From JBBIWA01 sp037439425 (GTDB lineage Bacteria > Acidobacteriota > Blastocatellia > RBC074), in the NCBI GenBank assembly GCA_037439425.1, contig JBBIWA010000003.1:124001-188000 (forward strand): a DNA stretch of 64,000 bases. Direction: 5' to 3'. A model generated the notes under the pieces. The model had not been told where the DNA came from and made no database searches. It was given only the letters and a program-made list of their open reading frames with translations. The stretch's first letter is position 1. Each line of letters starts with the position of its first letter. A program made the position numbers and the translations under genes. This document shows positions 8,319 through 17,078 of the stretch, piece by piece.

Positions 8319-8810
8319 TTAAGCTCTTCTGGCTTCTTTTTCGGCTTCTTGCCGCAGCAGGATGCCATCACGCTCAACCGCGCGCTTGAGCGCTTCAAGC
8401 CGCCCTACTGTCTCGCGCAAAAAGATTGCGTAGAACAGCGGGTTCAGCAACCAGCGCAGCCACTTCGGTTTGGTCTCAAAGTGATAGCGAAAGGTGACGC
8501 GCGTTAAGCCTGAGGCCATCTCTTCAAAGCGCCAGGAGCCAGCGAAAGATTCCAGCATCGCCGGGCCGCGCGTCATCTTGACAGCAGCTACTTCCGGCGG
8601 ATTGTAGGCAATATACTCACTCTCCATTCCCAGCCCGCTCTTAGCCACACACCAGGCGCGCGCGCCCAAAAACGGCCAGCGGTCGCCGCCGGCCAGAGCG
8701 GCCTCTTTCAAAAACCGATCCCACTCCAGACGCCGCTCATAATCCTGCGCCAAGTTGAAGAGCGCTTCACGCTCCGCCCGAATCTCTATCTCATGCTCGA
8801 CTACTGGCAT
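8319..8810 (-). CDS. SRPBCC (START-like) ligand-binding protein
   Basis: A 163-residue protein with the polyketide-cyclase/START-like layout: an N-terminal strand VEHEIEIRAEREALFNLAQD, the W-D-R-F segment near residue 30, the central beta strands ESEYIAYNPPEVAAVKM and RFEEMASGLTRVTFRYHF, and a C-terminal amphipathic helix (TVGRLEALKRAVERDGIL). Such proteins bind hydrophobic ligands in a deep cavity; some are cyclases or dehydratases. It starts at ATG 8810 and is the first gene of a pair with DUF2071. The ligand is not predictable from the sequence. Confidence 0.85.
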   Translation of the reverse strand: MPVVEHEIEIRAEREALFNLAQDYERRLEWDRFLKEAALAGGDRWPFLGARAWCVAKSGLGMESEYIAYNPPEVAAVKMTRGPAMLESFAGSWRFEEMASGLTRVTFRYHFETKPKWLRWLLNPLFYAIFLRETVGRLEALKRAVERDGILLRQEAEKEARRA

Positions 8811-8850
8811 AGTACCAAAGTAAGGAACAAGCTCTACCGGTCAGCAACGC

Positions 8851-9260
8851 TTAAGGTAACTGTACCATCTGGCGAAAGTCTATATTGGGTCTGGTGTCGG
8901 CATCGGTGCCGACGATCCTTCCGCGGAGATCAATCCAATAGTAGTTCGAGCCGCTCTCGACCCTCAACTCGCGCCCGGTCACTAGATTAATCACATCTAC
9001 CACCCCCTAGAGTGGCATTCGAGCGGCGGCGACTTATCTCATCGAGCGTGTTTTGCCGCTGCCAGTACGAGTCGGTGATGAGCTTGGAGATCTCCTGGCC
9101 TGTCTGGGCGACAATCTGCTAGGTGGTGGCAGTAATGCTTTGTTGCATCGCAAGCCAGTGGGGATTGATCTGGAAAGATTGCACCGTGCGCGACAGCACC
9201 GATTGCGCCAGTTCGCTCAACCGGCGCGAGATAGCCAAACAGGTACTCTACATTCCAGAG
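8851..9260 (-). pseudogene. broken gene of unknown family (one TAG, one frameshift)
   Basis: Reading the reverse strand from about 9250, a protein-like frame gives RLSELAQSVLSRTVQS, FQINPHWLAMQQSITATT, then TAG at 9118-9120, then QIVAQTGQEISKLITDSYW and QRQNTLDEISRRRSN. A one-base shift in the G-run near 9007 moves to a second frame with VVDVINLVTGRELRVESG, SNYYWIDLRGRIVGTDAD and a TAA at 8851. The joined pieces read smoothly as a helical region followed by a small beta module, so this was a real protein about 135 residues or longer. The 5' end runs into sequence leading to a 7-bp repeat. I do not recognise the family. Confidence 0.6.
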
Positions 9261-9344
9261 GTTCGCGCCCTTCTTTCAACAACGCGAGAAACGAGGGGCC
9301 AGCAGCTTGCCCTCTCCGGATCTTCGCACGAGCAGGTTCGGATC

Positions 9345-9382
9345 TCGGATTTGAACTCCGCAATTCGCAATTCGCAGTTTAT
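9345..9382. repeat. heptanucleotide-periodic repeat, copy 3 (short)
   Basis: Units GGATTTGAACTCCGC, AATTCGC, AATTCGC, AGTTTAT: the same AATTCGC heptamer as at 3128 and 6876. It sits between two broken genes. Confidence 0.6.
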
Positions 9383-9426
9383 AACTATTTTGGCCTGATT
9401 CAATACAAGAAAATTAAGGTTCAAGC

Positions 9427-10212
9427 TTACAGATCGTGATCATTCCAGTGGTGCCCGCAGTATGATCTGGCACAATGCATCCCATCTCCGGCAAACCCTG
9501 GGCAACTGCAATACCGGCATGGCCCCGAGTAGGTGGTGATTCTCCGCATTTCATCGTGGGCAGTCCGGTCGTTACAGTCATAATCTGAGCCCTTATGCTT
9601 TAGAGCCCTGCTCTTCGCTACGCTGTATTTGGCGGTCATTCCTTCAAGCATAATTCCTCCTTGTTGCTTGATTGATGTTAATGCCTCGTCGCCGCCGTGC
9701 TCGCCCAGATCGCCGTGATAATCGGCCATCTCCTGATGCTCGGCCGCGCTCTCCGCGTACTGAGCCGCGTGCTCAAGATCGCCTTGCGCGGCGTAAGCTT
9801 CAGCAGAGTATGCGTAATCGTCCGCTGCGTGCTGTTCCCACACAGCCCAATCCATCTGGTGATACTCTGCCTCGGCTTGCCCTGTGTGACCCGATCCGCC
9901 AGCGTTGAAATCAGCCTAACCAGTATACCAGGCCGCATTCGCCGCATCCTCACGAGCTGCTTCGTAATCGCCTGCCTGCGCGTGCTGCGCTTCCTGCTGC
10001 TCGTAGTATTCCGCCCACTCCTGTTGATAGGCGGCTGTTTCTAGCTCGGTGGAATCGCTGCCGTGCAGCATGCTATTGTCGCCAGAGGCCCAGGCTTCAT
10101 TCTCGGCGGTCTCGCGGTGATAAGCCGCTGCTTCGTAATCGCCTGCGGCGATGGCTTCATCTGCTCTGGCCTGCGCTTCGGCTGCTGCCTCGGCGTGAGC
10201 TTGAGCTTCCAG
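9427..10212 (-). pseudogene. broken gene for an alanine-rich helical-repeat protein with a Cys-rich tail
   Basis: The reverse-strand frame begins abruptly at about 10212 (ILEAQAHAEAAAEAQARAD), where a dispersed repeat cuts in. It continues through helical repeats of the form AGDYEAAAYHRETAENEA, meets an in-frame TAG at 9916-9918 (after WYTG), and resumes ADFNAGGSGHTGQAEAEYH, MDWAVWEQHAADDYAYSA to TAA at 9427. The internal units (AAGDYEAA, AQAGDYEAA, AQGDLEHAA) look like TPR-type two-helix repeats. The C-terminus carries CRYCSCPGF...CARSYCGHHW, a likely zinc-binding knuckle. The intact part from ATG 9855 (142 residues) could still be translated. The function is unknown. Confidence 0.65.
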
Positions 10213-10263
10213 GATTCACGTTAGCAAGCTACGGTGAGCCTGTGACAAGAGTAGCCGTGAGCG

Positions 10264-10377
10264 TGTAGCTCCACGAGGCAAGCTCGTGGCATCTGGAACT
10301 GAGCAAGGCGGTGGAGTAGCTGTCCACGTGAAGCTCCACGAGGCAAGCTCGTGGCAGCTGGGAACTGAGCGAGGCGG
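10264..10377. repeat. two copies of a CACGAGGCAAGCTCGTGG hairpin repeat
   Basis: Copies at about 10266-10312 and 10332-10377 share AGCTCCACGAGGCAAGCTCG then TGGCA, followed by CTGGAACTGAGCRAGGCGG. The core is a palindromic hairpin. They form the junction between two truncated genes on opposite strands: the helical-repeat gene ends at 10212 and the fragment at 10378 begins immediately after copy 2. A relative lies at 36074. Confidence 0.8.
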
Positions 10378-10626
10378 CATCTCCGCTTGCCAGACGAAGT
10401 GCAACAGAGTATCGCCGAGCCGCGCTGCATTCCCGATTTCTTTTACGCGCCGAACATCTGCATTTTCTGTGATGGTTTTGTTCACGACCAGCCGCAGCAG
10501 ATAGAACAGGATCGCGCCACCCGCGAAGGACTGGTGAAGCGAGGCTATCGGGTGATTGTGATTCGCTACGACCGTGACCTGTTCGAACACATCTGGCAGC
10601 ACCCCGACGTGTTCGGGAGGGCTTAA
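10378..10626 (+). pseudogene. C-terminal fragment, Vsr/DUF559-like nuclease end of a large helicase (probable)
   Basis: An open frame beginning directly at the repeat boundary reads HLRLPDEVQQSIAEPRCIPD, FFYAPNICIFCDGFVHD, then VKRGYRVIVIRYDRDLFEHI and a TAA at 10626. The PDFFY...CIFCDG...RGYRVIVIRYD order resembles the Vsr/DUF559-type endonuclease fold found at the end of some large DEAD/DEAH-box (DUF1998-type) helicases. The preceding helicase part is absent, so it is a truncated relic. A TTG at 10387 could start a 79-residue product, but there is no obvious ribosome site. Confidence 0.5.
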
Positions 10627-10757
10627 TACCGCGCGCCATAATTACTCCCCTAGTTGTAAGCAGATTGAACTCGCTGCGTTCGTTGGCGGATAATGCTTAG
10701 CGCTACAAGCCGCAACTCGAGGCGTAATTACAGCGCACGGTAGTTAGTGTCAATGCC

Positions 10758-10868
10758 CTATCACCTGAGAGCCGTTGCGGGTGAGGGTCACAACCGATGC
10801 TGGTGAACCGTCTTCCACCAGCTTTTGAAGACTATCACCTGAGAGCCGTTGCGGGTGAGGGCCACAAC
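10758..10868. repeat. direct repeat of 37 bases, 74 apart
   Basis: CTATCACCTGAGAGCCGTTG then CGGGTGAGGGYCACAAC occurs at 10758-10794 and 10832-10868 with one mismatch. It lies just downstream of the stop of the giant exported protein and may be a processing or termination region; no T-tract is seen. Confidence 0.75.
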
Positions 10869-10893
10869 GGCTCTGCATCAGTTGCCGGTTCGA

Positions 10894-13800
10894 TTAACGG
10901 ATGCTGAGCTTAACGGGGTTGGCCGTCTTGCCGTCCACTGTCAGGTTCAGCTCCACTTCACCGCGCCCGGCGAGGCTGCGTGGCAGGCGCACATTGAGTT
11001 GATCCAGACCAGCAAATCCACCTTGCGATCCGGTATAAAGCACTTCAGCATCTGCTCCGCCCATCTTGAGTGTGACAGCACTGAGCGAGCTGCGGAAGCG
11101 TAGCCCGGTGCCGAACAGGATCAGAAACACTTGATCAGTAGTTGGGCCGAGATCCACTGGCACGGCGACCATCTTGCGTTGCGTCTCATCATAGCGCGCC
11201 ACTGCTTCGTAGCTTTGTGAGCCATCAGCGCGGACGCGCAACACCACTGCTGCCAGCACGCCTTGACCATCAGCGTTGGCTGTAAACAGCCCTGGTGCGA
11301 CTGCTGCAATCTGCGCGGTCCCGGTCGAGACTGTTCCATCTCCGCTGGTGATGGTGATGGTGGCCGTTCCGGTCGCTGTCCCTTGCGGAATCTGATAGTT
11401 GACCTGAGCGGGCGAGACGAAGAAGAGCGGAGCGAGACGCTCGACTCCTGCACTGTCTTTCACCTTCACCGTCGTTCCGGCCAGCGAGACCGGTAGCGGT
11501 AGGCTCGTCGCCACTTCAACCGTGGTCGCCAGAGATGTGCCGAACGCAGCGACAATTGATTCGCTCGCCAGCGACGGGCCGAAGAAGCTGGCGGCTGAGA
11601 CAGTGGCCGCCGTGCGCGTCAACGTCACGGTGCTCTCAGCAAACTCCGCAGGCAAAGTGCTCGCGTTCACATCCACCACTTCGCGTGCGACCGGTTGATC
11701 TCCGAACCCAATGGCGGTCGAGGTTACATTGCCAGTTGAGGAGACAGCGAAAGTAAGGACCACGATCTGGCGCGCCCCGGCAGCTAGCTTCTGTCCGGCA
11801 GGCAAAGCCAGTGCGATTCCCACGCGACCGCCGGCTACTTGACTGGCATTCACGTTGAGCGCGGCTGAAGCAGCATCTTTGCCAGTCTTTGCCGAGACAA
11901 AACTGAGCTGCGCTGGATCGAAGGTGAGGCTGAAGCCGAGCGCATTCTCATTACCCTGTGCCTCAAGCTCGACCGTCACCGATCCTTGCTGGCCGCGCTC
12001 CAGATTGTTAGCGATCAGGCGCAGCGTGCGTGAGGTCGTGGCATTCAGGGCAGCGATATTGAAGGCTAAGGCTGGCGCTGAAGTCGCCGGGCTGGCCGGC
12101 CCACCTGCTGTCACCACTGGATCCAAACCCGCCGCATAACGTCCTGCCTGCACCCAGTCAGCGGTGCTGATGCGACCGTCACCTTTTGTCTCCCTTGGCG
12201 CGCAATCGGCCCGCTGGAACTCGCTGCCATTGGTTGCTGTATCTAACCCGGCGGCGAAGCGACCGATCTGCACCCAGTCAGCAATCGTCACTGTGCCGTT
12301 ATTGCTGCCATCAGGCCGGGGCTCAACATCAGCTTCAAAGCCCTGAGTGATGGTCACCGTGCCCGGAGTGTAACTCGCCGGCAAGATGTTGGCATTAGCT
12401 CCCACGACCTCGCGTGCGATTGGTTGGTCTGCGAAACCAATTGGTGTGGAAGGCGCAGTCGCTCCGTTGGTAATAGTAAAACTCACGACCGCGACCTGCC
12501 GGGTGCCTGTGGCAAAGCGCTGTCCTGACTGGAGAGCCAGCGCGATTCCGATCCGGCCCTGCGCGGCTTGGCTCAGGTTGGCGTTGAGCGCAGCTCCACT
12601 AGCATCGCTGCCCAGTGAGACCTCAGGATTGCTAAGCACAGCGGGGTCGAATGTGAGACTGAAGCCGAGCGCGTTTTCATCGCCTTGTGAAATCAGCTCG
12701 ATAGGCACGCCCGCTATGCTGCCCGGCGCGCCACTGGCGGTCCCCACGCGCACGACTCTGGCACTGGTTGTCGCTCCAGCCTGCGTGACGGTGAACGCCT
12801 GGCCCGCGATGGTCAACATGCTGGTGCGAGAGTTGCTGCTGGTGTTGGCGGCGACCGAGTAGCTCACTGTCCCGTTGCCGCTGCCGTTGCCACCAGCGGT
12901 GATCGTGACCCAGGCAGCGTTACTGCTCGCCGTCCAGTTGCAACCACCAGTGGTCGTCACACTCACACTGCCAGTGCCGCCATTGGCTTCAAAAGATTGG
13001 CTGGTTGGTGAAATTGAGTAAGAACAACTAGCGCCATTCTGCGTGACGGTGAAGTTCTGGCCAGCGATAGTTAATGTGCCGGTGCGAGCCGCGCCAGTAT
13101 TAGCTGAAACTGAGTAGCTCACTGTTCCGTTGCCACTGCCGCTGCTACCAGCAGTGATGGTGATCCAGTTGGCATTGCTCCTCGCTGTCCAGTTGCAACC
13201 GCTAGCTACGATCACGTTCACACTACCAGTGCCACCGCTAGCCTCAAAGGACTGGCTGGTGGGAGAAATCTCGCTCGGGCAGCCACCGCCGCTGGCACCT
13301 AGACTCACGCGCCAGGCGCCGCGCCCGTGTGTGAAAGCAAAGAGCGTGGCCTCGCCGCTCACGATGTTGAGCGACATGGCCTCGGTCACGACATTGGCAA
13401 AGCCCGTAGTCTCTTTTGCCCACGATACACCGCCATTGGTTGAGACAAACACGCCGAGGTCAGTCCCGACGTAAAGCCTGGACGTGTTAGCTGGGTCCAC
13501 AATGATGCAGTGAAACGGAATGTCCGGCAGCTCGTTATCAATCGCTGTCCAGCTGGCTCCGCCATCTGTGCTCTTGTAGAGATGGCGATCCGTGGAACTT
13601 GAGTTGAAGGTTGAATAAGTTGCATAACAAATGCTCGGGTTTGTAGGATCAAAAGCCACCCACGAGACGTAGCCGCTGCGAGGCCGAGCATAAGGCCAGG
13701 CCGTGCTGGCGTTGGAACTCAGGCCGATGTTAGTGCGATGGATGTAGCCTTTGCTGGTTCCCACCAGCACATAGTTTCCATCAGAAGGAGCGACGGCAAT

Positions 13801-15933
13801 AGCGCTGACTGATCCCTCCGCCACCTGGCTGCTTGCTTGAGTCCAGCTACCAGCTTCGTCGGTAGTCCGCCACAGGGATTTGCCGCCGATCCAGAGTCGC
13901 TGCGAGTTGCTCGGATCCATCACAAAGGGAGTGATAAAGAGGAAGTTCTCATTCGGCTCAGTAATCCCATTGGTAGCTTTCTGAAAGGTCTTTCCGCCGT
14001 CAGTTGACTTGCGCAGAGATAGATAGTAGACCTCAGCGTAGAGAGTGCTGGGATTGGTCTGATCCACCGCCACGTAGCCCCCGTCCCCGCCCATGATCTC
14101 TCGCCACCCATTGATGCCATCTGCATCCGTGCCGCGAACGGTGCCGTTATCCTGAGTGCCGCCGAAGTAGGTCTTGCCGTCGGGGTAAGGCACACCGTGG
14201 TAAAAGTGCGTGACGCCGTAGTTGTTGTTGAGCGACTGCCAGATCATCGTACCGTTAGGGGCGCAAGTCGCTCCCGGGCCAGTAGCCACAGCTGCGCGCG
14301 CATCGTCGGTGCGAAAGAGGCCGCCATCGTTGCCGACGAACATCGTCTTGTTGGTCGTCCCGTTGTAGTGGGGATGAAAGACGATCACGTGCTGGTCAGC
14401 ATGGGCGAAACGAGGATTGGTTTGGCTTGCCCACCAGTAAGAAGCCAGCCCCCAATTGCGCCCGCCGTCGTCTGACCGGAACAGATCAATACCCCCAACC
14501 CACACTCGATTCGGGTCTGCGGGGTCAACAGCGATGACGTTGTCATAATCACCTTGACCGTAAGGATTGTTGCTGCCAAAGCCGCATTCACTCATGGTGG
14601 CGGAAATTGGGTTCGTAAAGAGCAGAGTGTTGAGTTTGATAGGGTCAGTCTTCCGCACCTGCGCTGTCCACGTACCTGCCGCCCCGCCGCTCGTGGAACG
14701 GAAGACCGCATGTAGCTGCCCCCGGCTGCTTGTTCCGATGCTCGCTGCCGCGGCATAAATCACGCTCTGGTTGGAGGGTGCAATCGCCAGCGAAGTTCGC
14801 CCCATCCCGCTTTCGCTCAGCACCACGGTCCAGCTACCAGCTCCGGCAGCGTCTGTGTTACGGTAAACTGCCGCCTGCTCATAATTCCCGCAAGCAGCGA
14901 AGAGGTAATCGGTGGATTGATCGGTGCGGATGGTCAGGTCAGTGCAACCGGCATAGACCGTCTTCCCCTCTGAGTTCGTTGGATTGAGCACGCGGGTCCA
15001 GCTTGCCCCGCCGTCGGTTGAGCGATACACACCGGCCCACGTTGCAGCATAGATTCGCTGACTATTTGTCGGGCTGATTACGAGGTCGTTGACGAAATAG
15101 AAGTGTGAATTGTTGGCAGTGCTGGACAGATGGGTCCAGCTTGCTCCCCCATCAGTGGTCTTGAAGATGCCTGCGCCTCTCGTGAATGGGCTGCCAACAA
15201 TCTCTCCGGTCCCGGCATAGATGATCTCAGGATTTTTCGGATCCATCGCCATCGCCACAACTGCCAGGTTGGGCAACATATCGTTCAGCGGAGTCCAGGA
15301 AGCTCCGCCGTTGCTGCTCTTCCAGATGCCGCCGGTCACACCAGCCGCGTACATAACGTTGAGATTGGTCGGATGGACTAGTAGCGCGCGCGTGCGCCCG
15401 CCGATGTTGCCCGGCCCTAATTGAGCCCAGGTGCCGGAAGTTAGGGATTCGGCGGCTGTCTCTCCCATCGCGCTTTGGGAAGGGAGGAAGGTCTCTTGAG
15501 CCGTTGAGTATTGAGGCAGCCCTTTGAGCTGCTCAATGGCAGTGAAATACCGCTCCACAGGGAGTTCATTCTGTCCCACAGGGACGCGCTTGAGATGGTA
15601 GAACTCAGCGGCTTCATAAGGCTTGTCGTAAGGTCTCAATGCTTGCGCCAGCTTCTTCTTAACTTTCGCCAGTTTCCTCTCAATTTTTTCGCGCGCAGAC
15701 TCACTCAGAGAGTGTTTGATTGCGTCATTTCGATTCTGCTCTGGCGCTAGCGTGCGCGCCTGGGGCGCGGCCTTTGTCTGCCTTTGGCGAAGCTCCTTAT
15801 CAGCAACCTTGGCCAGCAGTTGAGTCTCAAGGTGTGTGGCAGGCTCTCTTTTTGATTCCGGTGCGACCCGGTCTGAGCTCCTTGAGAAGCCGATCAGCAA
15901 GATCGCGGCTGAGAGCCAGAAGAGGGTAATCAA
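10894..15933 (-). CDS. giant exported BNR/VPS10-type repeat protein with BACON, cohesin-like and dockerin-like modules and a TIGR03437-type C-terminus
   Basis: A 1679-residue protein. The start is probably TTG at 15933, giving ITLFWLSAAILLIGF (signal or anchor); the frame is closed nine codons further upstream. Residues about 165-875 are repeated Asp-box/sortilin-like blades with the motifs KSSNGGASW, KTTDGGASW, RSTDGGASW and RSDDGGRNW, i.e. a beta-propeller pair as in xyloglucanase-like proteins. Two BACON domains follow (about 884-968 and 969-1055, each with SPTSQSFEA...CNWTA). Then come a cohesin-like module (about 1059-1195, NALGFSLTFDPAVLS), a dockerin-like pair (about 1198-1265, each ending IADWVQIGRFAAGLD or similar), a second cohesin-like module (about 1298-1430) and the C-terminal module (about 1440-1679, PLFFVSPAQVNYQIP...LFGTGLR). 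It is likely surface or secreted and binds or degrades polysaccharide; catalysis is not shown. Monocistronic. Confidence 0.85.
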   Translation of the reverse strand: MITLFWLSAAILLIGFSRSSDRVAPESKREPATHLETQLLAKVADKELRQRQTKAAPQARTLAPEQNRNDAIKHSLSESAREKIERKLAKVKKKLAQALRPYDKPYEAAEFYHLKRVPVGQNELPVERYFTAIEQLKGLPQYSTAQETFLPSQSAMGETAAESLTSGTWAQLGPGNIGGRTRALLVHPTNLNVMYAAGVTGGIWKSSNGGASWTPLNDMLPNLAVVAMAMDPKNPEIIYAGTGEIVGSPFTRGAGIFKTTDGGASWTHLSSTANNSHFYFVNDLVISPTNSQRIYAATWAGVYRSTDGGASWTRVLNPTNSEGKTVYAGCTDLTIRTDQSTDYLFAACGNYEQAAVYRNTDAAGAGSWTVVLSESGMGRTSLAIAPSNQSVIYAAAASIGTSSRGQLHAVFRSTSGGAAGTWTAQVRKTDPIKLNTLLFTNPISATMSECGFGSNNPYGQGDYDNVIAVDPADPNRVWVGGIDLFRSDDGGRNWGLASYWWASQTNPRFAHADQHVIVFHPHYNGTTNKTMFVGNDGGLFRTDDARAAVATGPGATCAPNGTMIWQSLNNNYGVTHFYHGVPYPDGKTYFGGTQDNGTVRGTDADGINGWREIMGGDGGYVAVDQTNPSTLYAEVYYLSLRKSTDGGKTFQKATNGITEPNENFLFITPFVMDPSNSQRLWIGGKSLWRTTDEAGSWTQASSQVAEGSVSAIAVAPSDGNYVLVGTSKGYIHRTNIGLSSNASTAWPYARPRSGYVSWVAFDPTNPSICYATYSTFNSSSTDRHLYKSTDGGASWTAIDNELPDIPFHCIIVDPANTSRLYVGTDLGVFVSTNGGVSWAKETTGFANVVTEAMSLNIVSGEATLFAFTHGRGAWRVSLGASGGGCPSEISPTSQSFEASGGTGSVNVIVASGCNWTARSNANWITITAGSSGSGNGTVSYSVSANTGAARTGTLTIAGQNFTVTQNGASCSYSISPTSQSFEANGGTGSVSVTTTGGCNWTASSNAAWVTITAGGNGSGNGTVSYSVAANTSSNSRTSMLTIAGQAFTVTQAGATTSARVVRVGTASGAPGSIAGVPIELISQGDENALGFSLTFDPAVLSNPEVSLGSDASGAALNANLSQAAQGRIGIALALQSGQRFATGTRQVAVVSFTITNGATAPSTPIGFADQPIAREVVGANANILPASYTPGTVTITQGFEADVEPRPDGSNNGTVTIADWVQIGRFAAGLDTATNGSEFQRADCAPRETKGDGRISTADWVQAGRYAAGLDPVVTAGGPASPATSAPALAFNIAALNATTSRTLRLIANNLERGQQGSVTVELEAQGNENALGFSLTFDPAQLSFVSAKTGKDAASAALNVNASQVAGGRVGIALALPAGQKLAAGARQIVVLTFAVSSTGNVTSTAIGFGDQPVAREVVDVNASTLPAEFAESTVTLTRTAATVSAASFFGPSLASESIVAAFGTSLATTVEVATSLPLPVSLAGTTVKVKDSAGVERLAPLFFVSPAQVNYQIPQGTATGTATITITSGDGTVSTGTAQIAAVAPGLFTANADGQGVLAAVVLRVRADGSQSYEAVARYDETQRKMVAVPVDLGPTTDQVFLILFGTGLRFRSSLSAVTLKMGGADAEVLYTGSQGGFAGLDQLNVRLPRSLAGRGEVELNLTVDGKTANPVKLSIR

Positions 15934-16426
15934 GCGAAAACTACGGCCTGTCGTGCCGATCTACCTACAGTTGGTTTCTCCTTCTCTCTTCGCCCCTCAG
16001 GTGAAGAGGGGCAACCTTTCACCCAACTAATGCGCAAAGCAGAGCCAAAACGGCTCAAGGTCTCGAAGAATTTTTCGCCGAGGGCCCTCATCACTTGCCA
16101 CACGGGTGCAAGTCTTTATTGTAGGGTGAAAAAGCAGTAAGGATCGGTGGTGAGCCCCGGTGGGGGCCTCAGATGATAGCGAGTCTGAGCCAGCGCGGGT
16201 GGGTCCAGGTCTGGAGAGCCTAAGGCTGCCCCGGCCGGGGCTGGTGGTGGGCGGGAGCTTCCTCTCCACCAGCGCCCCTAGCGGGGCTAAGGCTTCAACC
16301 GATCTTCTTTTGACCCTACAATCGTGACGTGCACCCCTGCCACACCTCAAAATTGACTTCTCCTGCGCAAATAGCTATGCTTCCCCCATCACATAACCCG
16401 ATGCCCAGACGAACCTAGGAGTTGAG
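15934..16426. other. intergenic, GC-rich palindromic repeats
   Basis: Divergent upstream region between the giant exported protein and the sigma factor. At about 16150-16300 it holds several AGCCCCGG...CCGGGGCT palindromes (GCCCCGGCCGGGGC at about 16231, GCCCCTAGCGGGGC at about 16275) interleaved with CACCAGC/GCTGGTGG arms. The 107-codon frame on the reverse strand is a translation of this repeat. No other gene is seen. Confidence 0.5.
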
Positions 16427-17002
16427 GTGACAACGACATCACCACAAGATGTGACTCGCTTGCTTCAGGATTGGAGCAAAGGGAATCGAACTGCTCTGGC
16501 TGACCTGATGCCATTGGTCTACGACGAACTGCACCATCTGGCCAGCCGCTACTTGCGCCGCGAAAGAGCAGGTCACACGCTGCAAACCACGGCGCTGGTG
16601 CACGAGGCCTACCTCCGGCTAATTGACCAGAATCGAGTCAGCTGGCAAAACCGCGCGCACTTTTTCGGTGTCGCCGCGCAGATGATGCGGCGTATTCTGG
16701 TTGATCACTCACGGGGACAACACGCCGAGAAGCGAGGCGGCGGCGCGATGAAGCTCTCGCTGGATGAAGCCATCAGGTTGGCTGAGGAGCGAGAAGTCGA
16801 TCTGATTGCGCTCGACGATGCGCTTACCGCTCTGGCTGCGATTGACCCGCAGTAGAGCCGGATAGTTGAGCTACGCTTCTTCGGCGGGTTGACGGTAGAA
16901 GAGACAGCTGAAGTCCTCGGCGTCTCGCCCGCCACAGTCAAGCGTGAGTGGAGTATGGCCAAGGCCTGGCTTCATCGCGAGATCAGCAAGCACGGCCCCT
17001 AG
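16427..17002 (+). pseudogene. ECF RNA polymerase sigma factor interrupted by an in-frame TAG
   Basis: The GTG start at 16427 follows an AGGAG. The frame reads TTTSPQDVTRLLQDWSKGNR and shows region 2 (LVYDELHHLASRYLRRER, HEAYLRLID, WQNRAHFFGVAAQMMRRIL) typical of the acidobacterial/planctomycete ECF subgroup (TIGR02999 type). At residue 143 a TAG (16853-16855) replaces the second Gln of the usual DPQQSR motif. The same frame then continues with region 4 (SRIVELRFFGGLTVEETAEV, LGVSPATVKREWSMAKAW) to a natural TAG at 17000-17002. Restoring one base (CAG to TAG reversed) gives an intact protein of about 190 residues. As written, a product of 142 residues lacking the -35-binding helix-turn-helix would result. 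The Ser/Thr kinase 77 bases downstream is its usual genomic partner. Confidence 0.85.
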
Positions 17003-17078
17003 TTTCCGGCTTTCAGCTCTTCGCTGCCACCCTGCATGAGCAACCAGCGATAGGCAAGCAACTGGCAATCAATGCGCG

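Noticed and set aside
9672..10044. Hydrophobic forward frames suggesting a membrane protein
   Set aside because: Antisense of the alanine/glutamate-rich helical-repeat pseudogene.
10849..15929. Many forward frames of 60-158 codons across the giant gene
   Set aside because: Shadows of the strongly biased reverse-strand coding sequence.
16027..16350. 107-codon reverse frame rich in Ser/Pro/Arg
   Set aside because: It translates the AGCCCCGG palindrome cluster and lacks a start site.
16853..16855. Genome-wide recoding of TAG as glutamine
   Set aside because: mutS, selB, the sigma factor's own end and others use TAG as the final stop at the expected length.
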